DNA of 64,000 bases, taken from the NCBI RefSeq assembly GCF_014643595.1, contig NZ_BMJT01000006.1, positions 1 to 64,000 of the forward strand, written 5' to 3'. Source of the stretch: Lysinibacillus alkalisoli (lineage in GTDB: Bacteria; Bacillota; Bacilli; Bacillales_A; Planococcaceae). Positions 1 to 8,501 of this stretch are shown one piece after another (positions within the stretch are counted from its first letter, which is position 1; each line of letters begins with the position of its first letter). The notes below the pieces were generated by a model. It saw only the letters and a program-made list of their open reading frames with translations, had not been told where the DNA came from and did no database searches. A program made the translations under genes and the position numbers.

Positions 1-67
1 TTGTTTCATTTTCATGAAACGTTTTATTGATTAACGTTTTGCTTGTTCAGTTTTCAAAGGTCATATA

Positions 68-138
68 AGCGGGTGATGAGAATCGAACTCACATCATCAG
101 CTTGGAAGGCTGAGGTTTTACCACTAAACTACACCCGC
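68..138 (-). tRNA. tRNA-Gly (TCC)
   Basis: On the minus strand the sequence folds as a 71-nt cloverleaf. The acceptor arms are GCGGGTG and CACCCGC, the anticodon loop is CTTCCAA (anticodon TCC) and the T loop is TTCGATT. CCA is not encoded. It is the last gene of the eight-tRNA cluster. Confidence 0.95.
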
Positions 139-161
139 ATAGTTATAGCTTATTATATTAA

Positions 162-238
162 TGGCGCGCCCGAGAGGAGTCGAACCCCTAACCTTCTGAT
201 CCGTAGTCAGACACTCTATCCAATTGAGCTACGGGCGC
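162..238 (-). tRNA. tRNA-Arg (ACG)
   Basis: Minus-strand cloverleaf with acceptor arms GCGCCCG and CGGGCGC, anticodon ACG (read as ICG after A34 deamination in bacteria) and T loop TTCGACT. The terminal CCA is encoded (TGG at 162-164 on the plus strand). Confidence 0.95.
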
Positions 239-269
239 TTATCTATATTATTACCAAGATTTTATTCGA

Positions 270-352
<83 letters not shown>

Positions 353-380
353 TTTGTAGTGGCGTTACATTAATAAAAAC

Positions 381-456
381 TGGTGAGCCATGCAGGATTC
401 GAACCTGCGACCCTCTGATTAAAAGTCAGATGCTCTACCAACTGAGCTAATGGCTC
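381..456 (-). tRNA. tRNA-Lys (TTT)
   Basis: Minus-strand cloverleaf of 76 nt with acceptor arms GAGCCAT and ATGGCTC, anticodon loop CTTTTAA (anticodon TTT), T loop TTCGAAT and encoded CCA (TGG at 381-383 on the plus strand). Confidence 0.95.
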
Positions 457-466
457 TAAAGTTAAA

Positions 467-539
467 CTGGGGTACTAGGATTCGAACCTAGGGAATGACG
501 GAATCAAAATCCGCTGCCTTACCGCTTGGCTATACCCCA
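467..539 (-). tRNA. tRNA-Gln (TTG)
   Basis: Minus-strand cloverleaf with acceptor arms TGGGGTA and TACCCCA, anticodon loop TTTTGAT (anticodon TTG) and T loop TTCGAAT. The first base pair is the U-A pair typical of glutamine tRNA. CCA is not encoded. Confidence 0.95.
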
Positions 540-543
540 AAAA

Positions 544-619
544 TGGCGGTCCCGACCGGGATCGAACCGGCGATCTCCTGCGTGACAGGCAGGCATGTTA
601 ACCGCTACACCACGGGACC
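544..619 (-). tRNA. tRNA-Asp (GTC)
   Basis: Minus-strand cloverleaf with acceptor arms GGTCCCG and CGGGACC, anticodon loop CTGTCAC (anticodon GTC), T loop TTCGATC and encoded CCA (TGG at 544-546 on the plus strand). Confidence 0.95.
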
Positions 620-639
620 TTGTGTTAATTTAATTTAAA

Positions 640-714
640 TGGTGACCCCTACGGGATTCGAACCCGTGTTACCGCCGTGAAAGGGCGGTGTCTTAACCGC
701 TTGACCAAGGGGCC
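640..714 (-). tRNA. tRNA-Glu (TTC)
   Basis: Minus-strand cloverleaf with acceptor arms GGCCCCT and AGGGGTC (one G-U pair), anticodon loop CTTTCAC (anticodon TTC), T loop TTCGAAT and encoded CCA. Confidence 0.95.
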
Positions 715-789
715 TGGCTCCGAAGGTAGGGCTCGAACCTACGACCGATCGGTTAACAGCCGATTGCTCTACCACTGAGCTACTTCGGA
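715..789 (-). tRNA. tRNA-Asn (GTT)
   Basis: Minus-strand cloverleaf with acceptor arms TCCGAAG and CTTCGGA, anticodon loop CTGTTAA (anticodon GTT), T loop TTCGAGC and encoded CCA. It is the first gene of the cluster and directly abuts tRNA-Glu, so the cluster is processed from one precursor. Confidence 0.95.
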
Positions 790-821
790 ATATTGTGTCG
801 CATCTGTTGTCGACTTTTACT

Positions 822-850
822 ATTATAGACGGCTCTTTCAATTTGGTCAA
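822..850 (-). promoter_or_regulatory. Sigma-A promoter of the tRNA cluster
   Basis: Reading the minus strand, TTGACC (845-850) and a perfect TATAAT (822-827) are separated by 17 bases. The box lies about 33 bases upstream of tRNA-Asn, so transcription should begin near 815. Confidence 0.85.
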
Positions 851-858
851 CACTTTTT

Positions 859-1299
859 CTACATTTTTTTATAAATCTCGCCAGAACACTTGCTACATCT
901 ATATTTATTAACATTTATATTTTGTTTTCGATAATATAACTGAGCACAATCCTTACATATATATTCATAATATTTGTCCTTTGTTTTTAATGTCTGGCAA
1001 TATCTTGGTGCAGCTACTTCCTGCAACAGTTGTTTGAAATCTCTATCTCGATGTTGATATCCTTTCCCCTCAAGATGCAAATGATAATGACATAATTCAT
1101 GTTTAATAACACCGATTAATTCATTTTGATCGTATTGTTGGAAAACTTGAGGGTTAATTTCAATATTGTGCGTTTGCAATAAGTATCTTCCACCTGTTGT
1201 TCTAAGCCTTTTGTTAAACGTAGCTGTATGCAGAAATGGTTTAGCAAAAAATTGTTGAGATATTTTACATACCAAATATTGTAACTCTTGATCTGTCAT
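859..1299 (-). CDS. SprT-like metalloprotease family protein (YdcK type)
   Basis: This is a 146-residue protein of the bacterial SprT-like family, small zinc proteins related to the SprT/Spartan metalloproteases; the physiological substrate in Firmicutes is unknown. Visible features are the zinc-protease motif HELCHYH at residues 67-73, with the catalytic Glu, and two C-terminal CxxC pairs (C115/C118 and C135/C138) that look like a zinc ribbon. The length matches B. subtilis YdcK, which also lies next to tex. It sits 62 bases downstream of tex, beyond the tex terminator. It is probably cytoplasmic, since no signal peptide is seen. Confidence 0.88.
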   Translation of the reverse strand: MTDQELQYLVCKISQQFFAKPFLHTATFNKRLRTTGGRYLLQTHNIEINPQVFQQYDQNELIGVIKHELCHYHLHLEGKGYQHRDRDFKQLLQEVAAPRYCQTLKTKDKYYEYICKDCAQLYYRKQNINVNKYRCSKCSGEIYKKM

Positions 1300-1325
1300 T
1301 CGTTACACTCGACTCCTTTCAATAA

Positions 1326-1356
1326 AAGAAGAGTGTCAAAAGTTGGACACTCTTTA
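1326..1356 (-). terminator. Terminator after tex
   Basis: A hairpin with arms AAGAGTGTC (1329-1337) and GACACTCTT (1346-1354) is followed on the minus strand by a T-rich stretch. It lies just past the tex stop. Confidence 0.75.
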
Positions 1357-1361
1357 CTTCT

Positions 1362-3506
1362 CTATTGTTCTAACATGGTTAAAGCGACTCTCCCCTTATG
1401 CAGATCAATACTATCCACCCACACAGTCACAATATCACCAACCGTTACTACATCTAGTGGATGCTTTACTCTTGATTTCTTCATTTTAGAAATATGAACT
1501 AAGCCATCTTGTTTTAAACCAATATCAATAAATGCTCCAAAATCAACAACATTACGGACAGTACCTTCTAACTTCATACCTATTTGTAAATCGTTAATTT
1601 GTAAGACAGTTGTTTTCAACAATGGTTGTGGAAACTCATCTCTTGGATCGCGCATGGGTTGTTGCAAAATAGTTATAATATCTTTTAATGTGATGACACC
1701 TATCCCTAACTTTTCACTCATGACTTCAAGATTTAAATCCTGTAATACTGATAACTGACTAGCACCAATAGCTGCTTTCGTTAATCCCACTTCTTGTAAG
1801 AGCGCCTCTGCAACAGCATAACTCTCAGGATGTATACCTGTCGCATCTAAAGGATTTTTTGCCTTAGGTACACGCAAGAACCCAATCGCTTGTTCATATG
1901 TTTTTGCACCTAGCCTTGGTACCTTTTTTAAAGCGGCACGTGAAAGGTAACGGCCATCCTCAGCTCGCTGTTTAACAATGTTTTCTGCAACCGTTTTTGA
2001 TAGTCCTGAAACATACTGTAATAAGGAGGCTGAGGCTGTATTCACATCTACGCCTACTTGGTTAACTGCGGTCTCTACAATAAAAGTCAATGACTCTGTT
2101 AACTTCTTTTGAGATACATCATGTTGATACTGCCCCACACCTACAGCTTTAGGTTCAATTTTTACAAGCTCTGATAAAGGGTCTTGTAACCTTCTAGCAA
2201 TCGATACAGCACTTCTTTCTTCTACTTGTAAATCAGGAAACTCCTCACGTGCTACTGGAGATGCTGAATATACTGAAGCACCCGCTTCATTGACAATCAC
2301 ATAGGAAACATGACGCTCTAAATCCTTTATCGTATCTGCAATAAACTGCTCCGTTTCACGTGAAGCTGTACCATTACCTATTGCAATAACTTCGATCGGA
2401 TACTGTTTTAATAATTGTTGAACAATATTTGTTGCATCTTCTTTTTTAGATTTAGGTGGGTGAGGATATATCACGTCTATTACAAGCAATTGCCCTAACT
2501 CATTAACAACTGCTAACTTACAACCTGTACGAAATGCAGGGTCTACACCTAGAACCATTTTATTTTGAAGTGGTGGTTGTAATAATAAACTACGCAGATT
2601 CTCTGAAAATATATGAATAGCTTGTGCTTCTGCTATTTCTGTTAGTTCATTTCTTAACTCTCTTTCTATAGAAGGAAAAATTAATCGTTTATACGCATCT
2701 TCAATCGCTAGTTTTACTTGTGGCACACTATGTTTCCCACCTTTTACAGGCAATGTGTTACGCCATATAATAGCTAATACTTGTTCGTAAGGCATTGTAA
2801 TCGTTACCTTTAAAATCTCTTCTTTTTCTCCACGATTAATCGCTAATATACGATGTGGTACAATGTGGCGAATTGGCTCCTCATAATCGTAATACATTTC
2901 AAAGACTTGTTTTTCGTCTTTTATTTTATCTTTCTCTTTAGTGGTAATCCATCCTTTTTTACGCCCTATCTCTCGCACTTCTTCTCGTATTTTAGCATTG
3001 TCAGAGACGATCTCAGCAATAATATCGCGAGCGCCTTCTACCGCTTCTTCTATTGTTATCGTATGGTCTTTTACAGTTTGATAGTACAGCGTTTCCATAG
3101 AATCCTCTGTGAAGTCTAATATGCGATTAGCCAGTGGTAATAAGCCCTTTTCTTTAGCTATTGTCGCTTTAGTACGTCGTTTTTGTTTAAATGGACGGTA
3201 CAAATCTTCAACACGTTGTAATTTAGTAGCAGCACCAATTTCTGTAATAAGCGCTGGTGTTAGCTTACCTTGTTCCTCAATTAAGCGTGTCACTTCCTCT
3301 TTTCTTGCATGTAATTGATTTTGATAATGATATAAATCTTCAATCGCTTTAATTTGAACTTCATCTAAAGAACCTGTTGCCTCTTTGCGGTAACGGGCAA
3401 TGAATGGCACAGTATTGCCATCCTCTAATAATTCAATTACAGCTTTTACTCGTTGTGGCTTTTGATTAATCTCTTTTGCAATCACTTGAATAATTTGCTC
3501 GTTCAT
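1362..3506 (-). CDS. tex: Tex-family RNA-binding transcription accessory protein
   Basis: Tex is a cytoplasmic nucleic-acid-binding protein with an N-terminal helical region, a YqgF/RNase H-like fold in the middle, helix-hairpin-helix modules and a C-terminal S1 domain. Here the YqgF-like region begins around VLGVDPAFRTGCKLAVV, helix-hairpin-helix sequence follows (VGVDVNTASASLLQYVSGLS), and the S1 domain fills roughly the last 75 residues (GTVRNVVDFGAFIDIG). The 714-residue length is normal. The ATG at 3506 was preferred to an upstream GTG at 3515, because the AGAAAGG Shine-Dalgarno ends only 2 bases before the GTG but 11 before the ATG. It follows the sigma-B operon, as in Bacillus. Confidence 0.93.
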   Translation of the reverse strand: MNEQIIQVIAKEINQKPQRVKAVIELLEDGNTVPFIARYRKEATGSLDEVQIKAIEDLYHYQNQLHARKEEVTRLIEEQGKLTPALITEIGAATKLQRVEDLYRPFKQKRRTKATIAKEKGLLPLANRILDFTEDSMETLYYQTVKDHTITIEEAVEGARDIIAEIVSDNAKIREEVREIGRKKGWITTKEKDKIKDEKQVFEMYYDYEEPIRHIVPHRILAINRGEKEEILKVTITMPYEQVLAIIWRNTLPVKGGKHSVPQVKLAIEDAYKRLIFPSIERELRNELTEIAEAQAIHIFSENLRSLLLQPPLQNKMVLGVDPAFRTGCKLAVVNELGQLLVIDVIYPHPPKSKKEDATNIVQQLLKQYPIEVIAIGNGTASRETEQFIADTIKDLERHVSYVIVNEAGASVYSASPVAREEFPDLQVEERSAVSIARRLQDPLSELVKIEPKAVGVGQYQHDVSQKKLTESLTFIVETAVNQVGVDVNTASASLLQYVSGLSKTVAENIVKQRAEDGRYLSRAALKKVPRLGAKTYEQAIGFLRVPKAKNPLDATGIHPESYAVAEALLQEVGLTKAAIGASQLSVLQDLNLEVMSEKLGIGVITLKDIITILQQPMRDPRDEFPQPLLKTTVLQINDLQIGMKLEGTVRNVVDFGAFIDIGLKQDGLVHISKMKKSRVKHPLDVVTVGDIVTVWVDSIDLHKGRVALTMLEQ

Positions 3507-3544
3507 CTTGCCCACTACCTTTCTCTATTCATTCGTATTTTTCA

Positions 3545-3579
3545 ACAAAAAAAGCTCACCCATTCTCAAGGTAAGCTTA
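3545..3579 (-). terminator. Terminator of the sigma-B operon
   Basis: Arms AAGCTCACC (3552-3560) and GGTAAGCTT (3570-3578) form a hairpin with one G-U pair, followed on the minus strand by seven T. It overlaps the rsbX stop codon. Confidence 0.8.
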
Positions 3580-4147
3580 TCGCAACACCTGTTGCATCGT
3601 CACTAAAATCTATAGACTCTTTAATTATTTCAATAATTTGCTTTGGTGTACTATAATTCACTAATAGTTTTTTAGGGCTTTTCACTGCAATACCATCCGT
3701 ATGGATAAATAATCGCGCATTACGTTGATACATCATTCGCTCTACTACTGCAGTTAAAGTACCTCTCCCTGATAAAAAACCCGCTTGTGGAATAGGATAA
3801 ATTAATTTTTGATTGGTGAATAAATAAAACTGAATATTACCAACCGAACTGTATTCAATGATTCTTTGTGTAATATATATTTTTGCAATGGCAATGGCAG
3901 CACCTCTTTTACCATAAAGCGCTCTATGACATCGCAGCATCAATTGTTCTACACTTTCATGAGCATATGCTTTTAAAATGGGGGTCATAATGATAGCCGA
4001 CTGATGCGCACCTTCTCCACTACCTAGCCCATCAATTAAGCCACAAATTAAAAAGTCTTTATGATACCCAATGTAATAAGCATCGCCAATGATTGTATTA
4101 TGTTCTTTCGCTGTATGATGTACTGCTACTTCTACCTTTGACATCAT
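3566..4147 (-). CDS. rsbX: RsbX, PP2C-type phosphatase of the stressosome
   Basis: RsbX dephosphorylates RsbS and RsbR and so resets the stressosome after a sigma-B response. The 193-residue protein has the small PP2C fold; the metal-binding segment is seen as GLIDGLGSGEGAHQS near residues 33-47 and a second acidic segment as FIHTDGI near residue 145. It is the last gene of the operon. The ATGATG start overlaps the sigB stop by 4 bases, which suggests translational coupling. Length and position match B. subtilis RsbX. Confidence 0.92.
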   Translation of the reverse strand: MMSKVEVAVHHTAKEHNTIIGDAYYIGYHKDFLICGLIDGLGSGEGAHQSAIIMTPILKAYAHESVEQLMLRCHRALYGKRGAAIAIAKIYITQRIIEYSSVGNIQFYLFTNQKLIYPIPQAGFLSGRGTLTAVVERMMYQRNARLFIHTDGIAVKSPKKLLVNYSTPKQIIEIIKESIDFSDDATGVAISLP

Positions 4148-4932
4148 GTAGAGACGCCGCCCTCCACCATAATAACATCTTGCAATTTTTTAATCGCTTT
4201 ACGTTGTAAACGCGATACATGCATTTGTGAAATACCTAAACGTTCGCCTGCTTCTTTTTGACTCAGTTGCTCTAAATAGGTTAACTGTATAATTTGTTTC
4301 TCACGTTCTGTCAGCACGGACATTGCATCTGCTACAATCATACGCTTATTCGTTTTCTCATATTCTTCGTCATCACGACCAATGACATCAAATAATGTAA
4401 TAGAACTTCCATCTGAGTCAGATTCAATAGAGTGATCCATAGAAAGCGCTTGATAACTGCGCCCCATTTCCATTGCTTCTAGCACTTCTTCTTCACTTAC
4501 TTCTAATCGTTCAGCAATCTCATAGATGTGTGGTGAACGTTGCAATTCTGTCGTTAATGCCTCTACAGTAGCTTTAATACGTGGACCTAGTTCTTTAATG
4601 CGTCTTGGCACATGCACATCCCAAGTTTTATCACGTAAAAAGCGCTTAATTTCTCCTACAATTGTAGGGACTGCAAATGCTTCGAAAGCGCGTCCAAAGT
4701 CAACATCAAAACGTCTAATTGCGCCAAGTAAACCGAGCATGCCTACTTGTTTCATATCTTCAAAGTTTGAGCGATTGCCCGAATACTTACGTGCAATCGA
4801 ATCCACAAGATATTCATAGTTTAATACAAGTTTTGTTTGTGCTTCTTGGTCCTCTGTCTCCTGGTATTGCTTAATCCAAGCAAATACCTGTTCCTTAGAA
4901 GCCCTTTTATTGCGTTGTGATTCTTTCGGCAC
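4144..4932 (-). CDS. sigB: RNA polymerase sigma factor SigB
   Basis: This is the general-stress sigma factor, a sigma-70 family member of the SigB/SigF group. Region 2 carries the core-binding and -10 recognition segment (MLGLLGAIRRFDVDFGRAFEAF), region 3 follows, and region 4 ends with the helix-turn-helix LSQKEAGERLGISQMHVSRL. The GTG at 4932 is preferred: it has AGGTGG six bases upstream and gives 262 residues, the length of B. subtilis SigB. The ATG at 4959 has no ribosome binding site. The gene overlaps the end of rsbW by 26 bases. RsbW holds the protein inactive. Confidence 0.94.
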   Translation of the reverse strand: MPKESQRNKRASKEQVFAWIKQYQETEDQEAQTKLVLNYEYLVDSIARKYSGNRSNFEDMKQVGMLGLLGAIRRFDVDFGRAFEAFAVPTIVGEIKRFLRDKTWDVHVPRRIKELGPRIKATVEALTTELQRSPHIYEIAERLEVSEEEVLEAMEMGRSYQALSMDHSIESDSDGSSITLFDVIGRDDEEYEKTNKRMIVADAMSVLTEREKQIIQLTYLEQLSQKEAGERLGISQMHVSRLQRKAIKKLQDVIMVEGGVST

Positions 4933-5380
4933 CCTCGTCCACCTGCTCTCTAGTGACATGTTTTGTCATGAACACTGTGACACCACTCTCATTATTGGCT
5001 AATAAAACTTCATCCATTAAAGCATCCATTAAATATAAGCCAAGGCCGCCTTCACGCAAGTTTTCAATTGAACTTTCATTATGATAAGGGCCCACTGTTG
5101 ATTTCACACGTTCGTATTCAAAGCTTGAACCATAATCTGATATCATCAGTTCAATTTTACCCTCATAGAGCGCGCAACCTACGACTACCTCACCATCTTC
5201 ATCATAAGCATGATGTACCACATTGGTTACAGCTTCACTAACAGCAATTTTCAAGTCTTCGATTTCGTCATATGAAAAACCGAGACGGCTCGCTAAACTC
5301 GAAACAGATAACCTTATAACACTTACGTATTGTGGCTTTGCTGGGAATTTCATCTCGATATAATCAAAGTTTTTTGTCAT
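4907..5380 (-). CDS. rsbW: RsbW, anti-sigma-B factor and serine kinase
   Basis: RsbW binds SigB, and also phosphorylates RsbV to keep it inactive. The 157-residue GHKL ATPase has its N box at residues 45-59 (IAVSEAVTNVVHHAY, with E49 and N53), a G1 box ISDYGSSF and a glycine loop REGGLGLYL. The start overlaps the rsbV stop in TGATG, so the two are translationally coupled. The partner proteins RsbV and SigB are encoded on either side, giving the usual partner-switch order. Confidence 0.95.
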   Translation of the reverse strand: MTKNFDYIEMKFPAKPQYVSVIRLSVSSLASRLGFSYDEIEDLKIAVSEAVTNVVHHAYDEDGEVVVGCALYEGKIELMISDYGSSFEYERVKSTVGPYHNESSIENLREGGLGLYLMDALMDEVLLANNESGVTVFMTKHVTREQVDEGAERITTQ

Positions 5381-5712
5381 CAGCTTAACTCCACCTTTTT
5401 ATCTGTATCAATGTCCATTAAATCACTTAGTCCTGTAATTTCAAATAATCGCTTAATTCTCTCTGATAAACCGACTAAACGTACATGTGCAGTCTCTCTC
5501 GTTGCTCTTTTATAAAACGCTACAAATACACCTAACCCTGTGCTATCAATATAGGTGACCTCTGATAAATCAATCGCTATATTTGCCTTTTCCTCGATCT
5601 CTATAGCGTCTAATTTATCGCGAAGTTTCGGTGCTGTGTAAGCATCAATTTCTCCTTTAACTAATACATGTAATATTTCTTTTTCTTCTTTAAAATTTAT
5701 TGTGATTTCCAT
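5380..5712 (-). CDS. rsbV: RsbV, anti-anti-sigma factor
   Basis: This 110-residue STAS-domain protein frees SigB by binding RsbW when unphosphorylated. The phospho-site loop YIDSTGLGVF is at residues 54-63, and Ser57 is the expected target of RsbW and of the RsbU phosphatase. The Shine-Dalgarno is AGGGGG, 7-8 bases upstream of the ATG. It is the first gene behind the internal sigma-B promoter at 5759-5783, so rsbV-rsbW-sigB-rsbX can be autoinduced. Confidence 0.95.
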   Translation of the reverse strand: MEITINFKEEKEILHVLVKGEIDAYTAPKLRDKLDAIEIEEKANIAIDLSEVTYIDSTGLGVFVAFYKRATRETAHVRLVGLSERIKRLFEITGLSDLMDIDTDKKVELS

Positions 5713-5758
5713 TGTCTTACCCCCTAGTTGTAAAATTGCATACTTCTGTCGAAATTCA

Positions 5759-5783
5759 TTACCCGTTTTTCAACATTTTAAAC
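5759..5783 (-). promoter_or_regulatory. Sigma-B dependent promoter in front of rsbV
   Basis: On the minus strand GTTTAA (5778-5783) and GGGTAA (5759-5764) are separated by 13 bases, which is the sigma-B consensus (GTTTAA, 12-15 bases, GGGTAT). The -35 box overlaps the rsbU stop codon. Its position, 47 bases upstream of rsbV, matches the autoregulatory promoter of the B. subtilis operon. Confidence 0.85.
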
Positions 5784-6782
5784 CTTTTTAATGACAACGA
5801 CTGAAAAATCATCTTTTAACTCAAATTCTTGCATTTCTTCTAATTCGCTATACAAATATTCACAAATTGATTGCGCAGGTAGCCCTTTCACATCATGAAT
5901 GAGTGAAGCAACAACTTGTCGTTCATCAACTGTATCATCTCTTCTAAATTCTGTAACGCCATCTGTCACAATGACAATAATGTCACCATCTTCTAATAAC
6001 ACTTCACTTCGTTTATATTTAGTTGTTGGGACAATGCCTAATAACATACCTTTAGCTTCTAGATCATAAAACTTATTTTCTTCAGCACGATAGAGGAAGG
6101 CGGGTTCATGACCAGCTGACGCATAATAAAAGAGCCCCCACTCTCTTAAATAACAACCATAAAACATAGAGATAAACATACTATCATCAACATTACGTTC
6201 TACAATCCGATTTAATACACCTAAAACATGTTCAGGATCATGTGCATATTCTTCCATAGACTCAAGCCCAAACTTAACCATAGACATACATAATGCGGCA
6301 GGTACACCTTTACCTACAACATCAGTAACCGCCACACTAATATACTTTTTATCATCAATAAAATGCACATAATCACCATTTACATTTTTTAATGGCTTTG
6401 ATAGCATGCCAATGTCTATAGTCATGTCAGATGGAATAGGTGTTTTTAACATGGTTTTTTGCACATTCGCTGCAATATTCATCTCCATTTGGATCTCTGC
6501 TTGTTTTTGCAATAAACTTTGATGTTCTCTCATCGCCATGCCATAATGAACCATCATTTCAATTAAAAAATCATAAGCTAAACGTAACTCATCAAATTGT
6601 GCTGGATAAATTGTCTCTACTGCATCTTTGTGTAAACTTACCACATCTTCAGGAGAGATATTCCGCCTAATTAATTGGCGTACAAAATTTTGCCCAATGT
6701 ATAAAGTACGCTCACTTTGTTCTTTTACGTAGTCTGCTAATATTTTATGATATTCGCGCTCCAAATCCTCCATGCCATGCAC
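5778..6782 (-). CDS. rsbU: RsbU, PP2C phosphatase activated by RsbT
   Basis: RsbU dephosphorylates RsbV-P and so turns on SigB. The protein is 334 residues long, against 335 in B. subtilis. The N-terminal helical domain (about 1-85), which binds RsbT, is followed by a linker coiled coil and a PP2C/SpoIIE-type domain from about residue 110 to the end, with the metal-ligand segments VTDVVGKGVPAALCMS and VIVTDGVTE. The stop of rsbT is only 3 bases from the start. The next gene, rsbV, has its own sigma-B promoter. Confidence 0.95.
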   Translation of the reverse strand: MHGMEDLEREYHKILADYVKEQSERTLYIGQNFVRQLIRRNISPEDVVSLHKDAVETIYPAQFDELRLAYDFLIEMMVHYGMAMREHQSLLQKQAEIQMEMNIAANVQKTMLKTPIPSDMTIDIGMLSKPLKNVNGDYVHFIDDKKYISVAVTDVVGKGVPAALCMSMVKFGLESMEEYAHDPEHVLGVLNRIVERNVDDSMFISMFYGCYLREWGLFYYASAGHEPAFLYRAEENKFYDLEAKGMLLGIVPTTKYKRSEVLLEDGDIIVIVTDGVTEFRRDDTVDERQVVASLIHDVKGLPAQSICEYLYSELEEMQEFELKDDFSVVVIKKV

Positions 6783-6785
6783 TTC

Positions 6786-7187
6786 CTAACGTAACCATTT
6801 CGTAATTGTAATCGTCGTCCCTTTGTTAATTTCAGACTGAATTTCCATACTATCCATTAACCGTTTCACACCTGGCAATCCAGCACCTAATCCACCTGAG
6901 GTTGAATAACCATCCTCTAATACTTTTCGAACATCTTCAATACCAGGGCCTTTATCTTTAGCGATGATTTTAATGCCTTTTTTATCGCCTTCTTCGATCC
7001 ATTCAATATGGATATTACCAAAACGAGCATACAAATAAATATTACGTGCTAGTTCACTAATTGCAGTTGTAATCCTTGCTTGGTCAACTGTTCCAAATCC
7101 AATTTCCTTCGCTTTATTACGACCAAGTTGTCTAGCTGCCACAATGTCCCATTCGGTAACAATTTCTACTGACGACTTTTTCTGCAT
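6786..7187 (-). CDS. rsbT: RsbT, switch-protein serine/threonine kinase
   Basis: RsbT is held in the stressosome by RsbS and RsbR. On stress it phosphorylates them, leaves, and activates RsbU. The 133-residue GHKL kinase shows an N box ITTAISELARNIYLYA (residues 39-54), a G1 box AKDKGPGIED (78-87) and a glycine-rich G2 loop STSGGLGAGLPG. It lies 3 bases downstream of rsbS, in the normal rsbRSTU order. Confidence 0.94.
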   Translation of the reverse strand: MQKKSSVEIVTEWDIVAARQLGRNKAKEIGFGTVDQARITTAISELARNIYLYARFGNIHIEWIEEGDKKGIKIIAKDKGPGIEDVRKVLEDGYSTSGGLGAGLPGVKRLMDSMEIQSEINKGTTITITKWLR

Positions 7188-7190
7188 ACA

Positions 7191-7553
7191 CTAGACCCCC
7201 AATTCTTTTTGGAGCTGTTCCAAACCTTTTTCCAGATTGAGCGCTGTTGATACAGAATTTAAATGAATGCCTAACTCGACTAAAGTAATCGCTACTGAAG
7301 GTTGTAAACCTGTCATAACTACTTTGGCTCCCATTAATGTCGCCATATTAATCGCATCACCAATTACTTTTGCAATGTATGAATCCATAAAATCAACAAA
7401 GGTTAAATCTAAGACAATTCCTTTTGCTTCTGTCTCATAAAGTTTACTCAGCAAATCCTCTTGAAACATCATAGCCATTTGGTCATCTAATTCCCACTGG
7501 ATAGATACAATTAGGCAATCATATAATTTTAAAATAGGTACTTTTAAACTCAT
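7191..7553 (-). CDS. rsbS: RsbS, stressosome scaffold STAS protein
   Basis: RsbS is a single STAS domain of 120 residues that builds the stressosome core with RsbR and binds RsbT. The conserved loop [12 protein letters not shown] contains the phospho-acceptor serine, Ser58 by my count (Ser59 in B. subtilis). Its start overlaps the rsbRA stop by 4 bases (ATGA type). Confidence 0.94.
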   Translation of the reverse strand: MSLKVPILKLYDCLIVSIQWELDDQMAMMFQEDLLSKLYETEAKGIVLDLTFVDFMDSYIAKVIGDAINMATLMGAKVVMTGLQPSVAITLVELGIHLNSVSTALNLEKGLEQLQKELGV

Positions 7554-8368
7554 GTGTCTGCCACCTCTACAATTTTTCGATTTATCGCATTTAACGCCTT
7601 TGCTACCCCTCTTTGCAATGTGCTCTCTGTCTCAAAATCTTGCATTTGAATACCTAAATTTACGATAGTTTGAGCAATCTCTGGTCTAATCCCTACTAAA
7701 ATCGCTCGAGCTCCAACTAATCGCAGTGCTTCAACCGCTTGCATTAAATAATGCGCTACCATTGTATCTACTACAGGTATAGCTGTAATATCAATTAATA
7801 CAATTTCACTTTGTGTCTCTACAGTACCCTGCAATAGATTTTCAATAATAAATTTAGCGCGTTCTGTATCAATTGTTCCCACAAGTGGCATCACGCATAT
7901 TTTATCAAATATTGGAATTAAAGGTACAGTTAATTCTTTTAATGCTAATTTTTGTGTTTCTACAGTTGTTTCCCACGATTCAACATGTAGTGTTACAAAA
8001 CGATTGCGTAATGGAATAATTATTTTTTGTAATGCCACTAAATCTTTTACTTCAGCGGCTATTGCATTTGAATCCGTTTCATTGAGTAACTCATATAAAC
8101 TAATACCTATTGCATCAAAAATATCCACTACATCTGTGATGGGCCATGCTAAACGTCGACCACTGTTAAAAAAGACTGATAATCGTTGATGTTGCTCTAA
8201 TTTATTATCAATTTGTAATAAATCAAGTATCTCGCTCACAACAATATGTAATTGTTGATCCATTTCGATTTCAGTTCCAGCACCATCCACTGCTTGAATA
8301 TTTTTATACGTATAATCTATGATTTTTTCACGATTTTCATGAATAAATTGATAAAATTCGTTACTCAC
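7550..8368 (-). CDS. rsbRA: RsbR-type stressosome co-antagonist
   Basis: RsbR has an N-terminal non-haem globin-like sensory domain (about 1-135), a linker helix and a C-terminal STAS domain (about 150-265). The two threonines that RsbT phosphorylates appear to be in [10 protein letters not shown] and [12 protein letters not shown] (about T202 and T234). The start is GTG at 8368. It is the first gene of the operon, 133 bases downstream of the toxin gene and its terminator. Only this one RsbR paralogue is in the window; others may lie elsewhere. Confidence 0.92.
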   Translation of the reverse strand: MSNEFYQFIHENREKIIDYTYKNIQAVDGAGTEIEMDQQLHIVVSEILDLLQIDNKLEQHQRLSVFFNSGRRLAWPITDVVDIFDAIGISLYELLNETDSNAIAAEVKDLVALQKIIIPLRNRFVTLHVESWETTVETQKLALKELTVPLIPIFDKICVMPLVGTIDTERAKFIIENLLQGTVETQSEIVLIDITAIPVVDTMVAHYLMQAVEALRLVGARAILVGIRPEIAQTIVNLGIQMQDFETESTLQRGVAKALNAINRKIVEVADT

Positions 8369-8434
8369 GTCATTCCAACCCCTTCATTTTAAAACTCTTA
8401 TTACTATCATACGCTGAAATAGCAATTTTAGGTA

Positions 8435-8475
8435 CTAAAAAAGCATTGGATCGAAGCTTTTCTCCATCCAATGCT
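8435..8475 (-). terminator. Terminator of the ndoAI-ndoA operon
   Basis: Perfect 9-bp arms GCATTGGAT (8443-8451) and ATCCAATGC (8466-8474) are followed on the minus strand by six T. It separates the toxin gene from the sigma-B operon. Confidence 0.85.
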
Positions 8476-8501
8476 ACTACCCTAAGCCTGATTATGTATA
8501 C

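Noticed and set aside
635-853. 72-codon minus-strand ORF
   Set aside because: It reads through tRNA-Glu, tRNA-Asn and their promoter. The amino acids are translated tRNA sequence.
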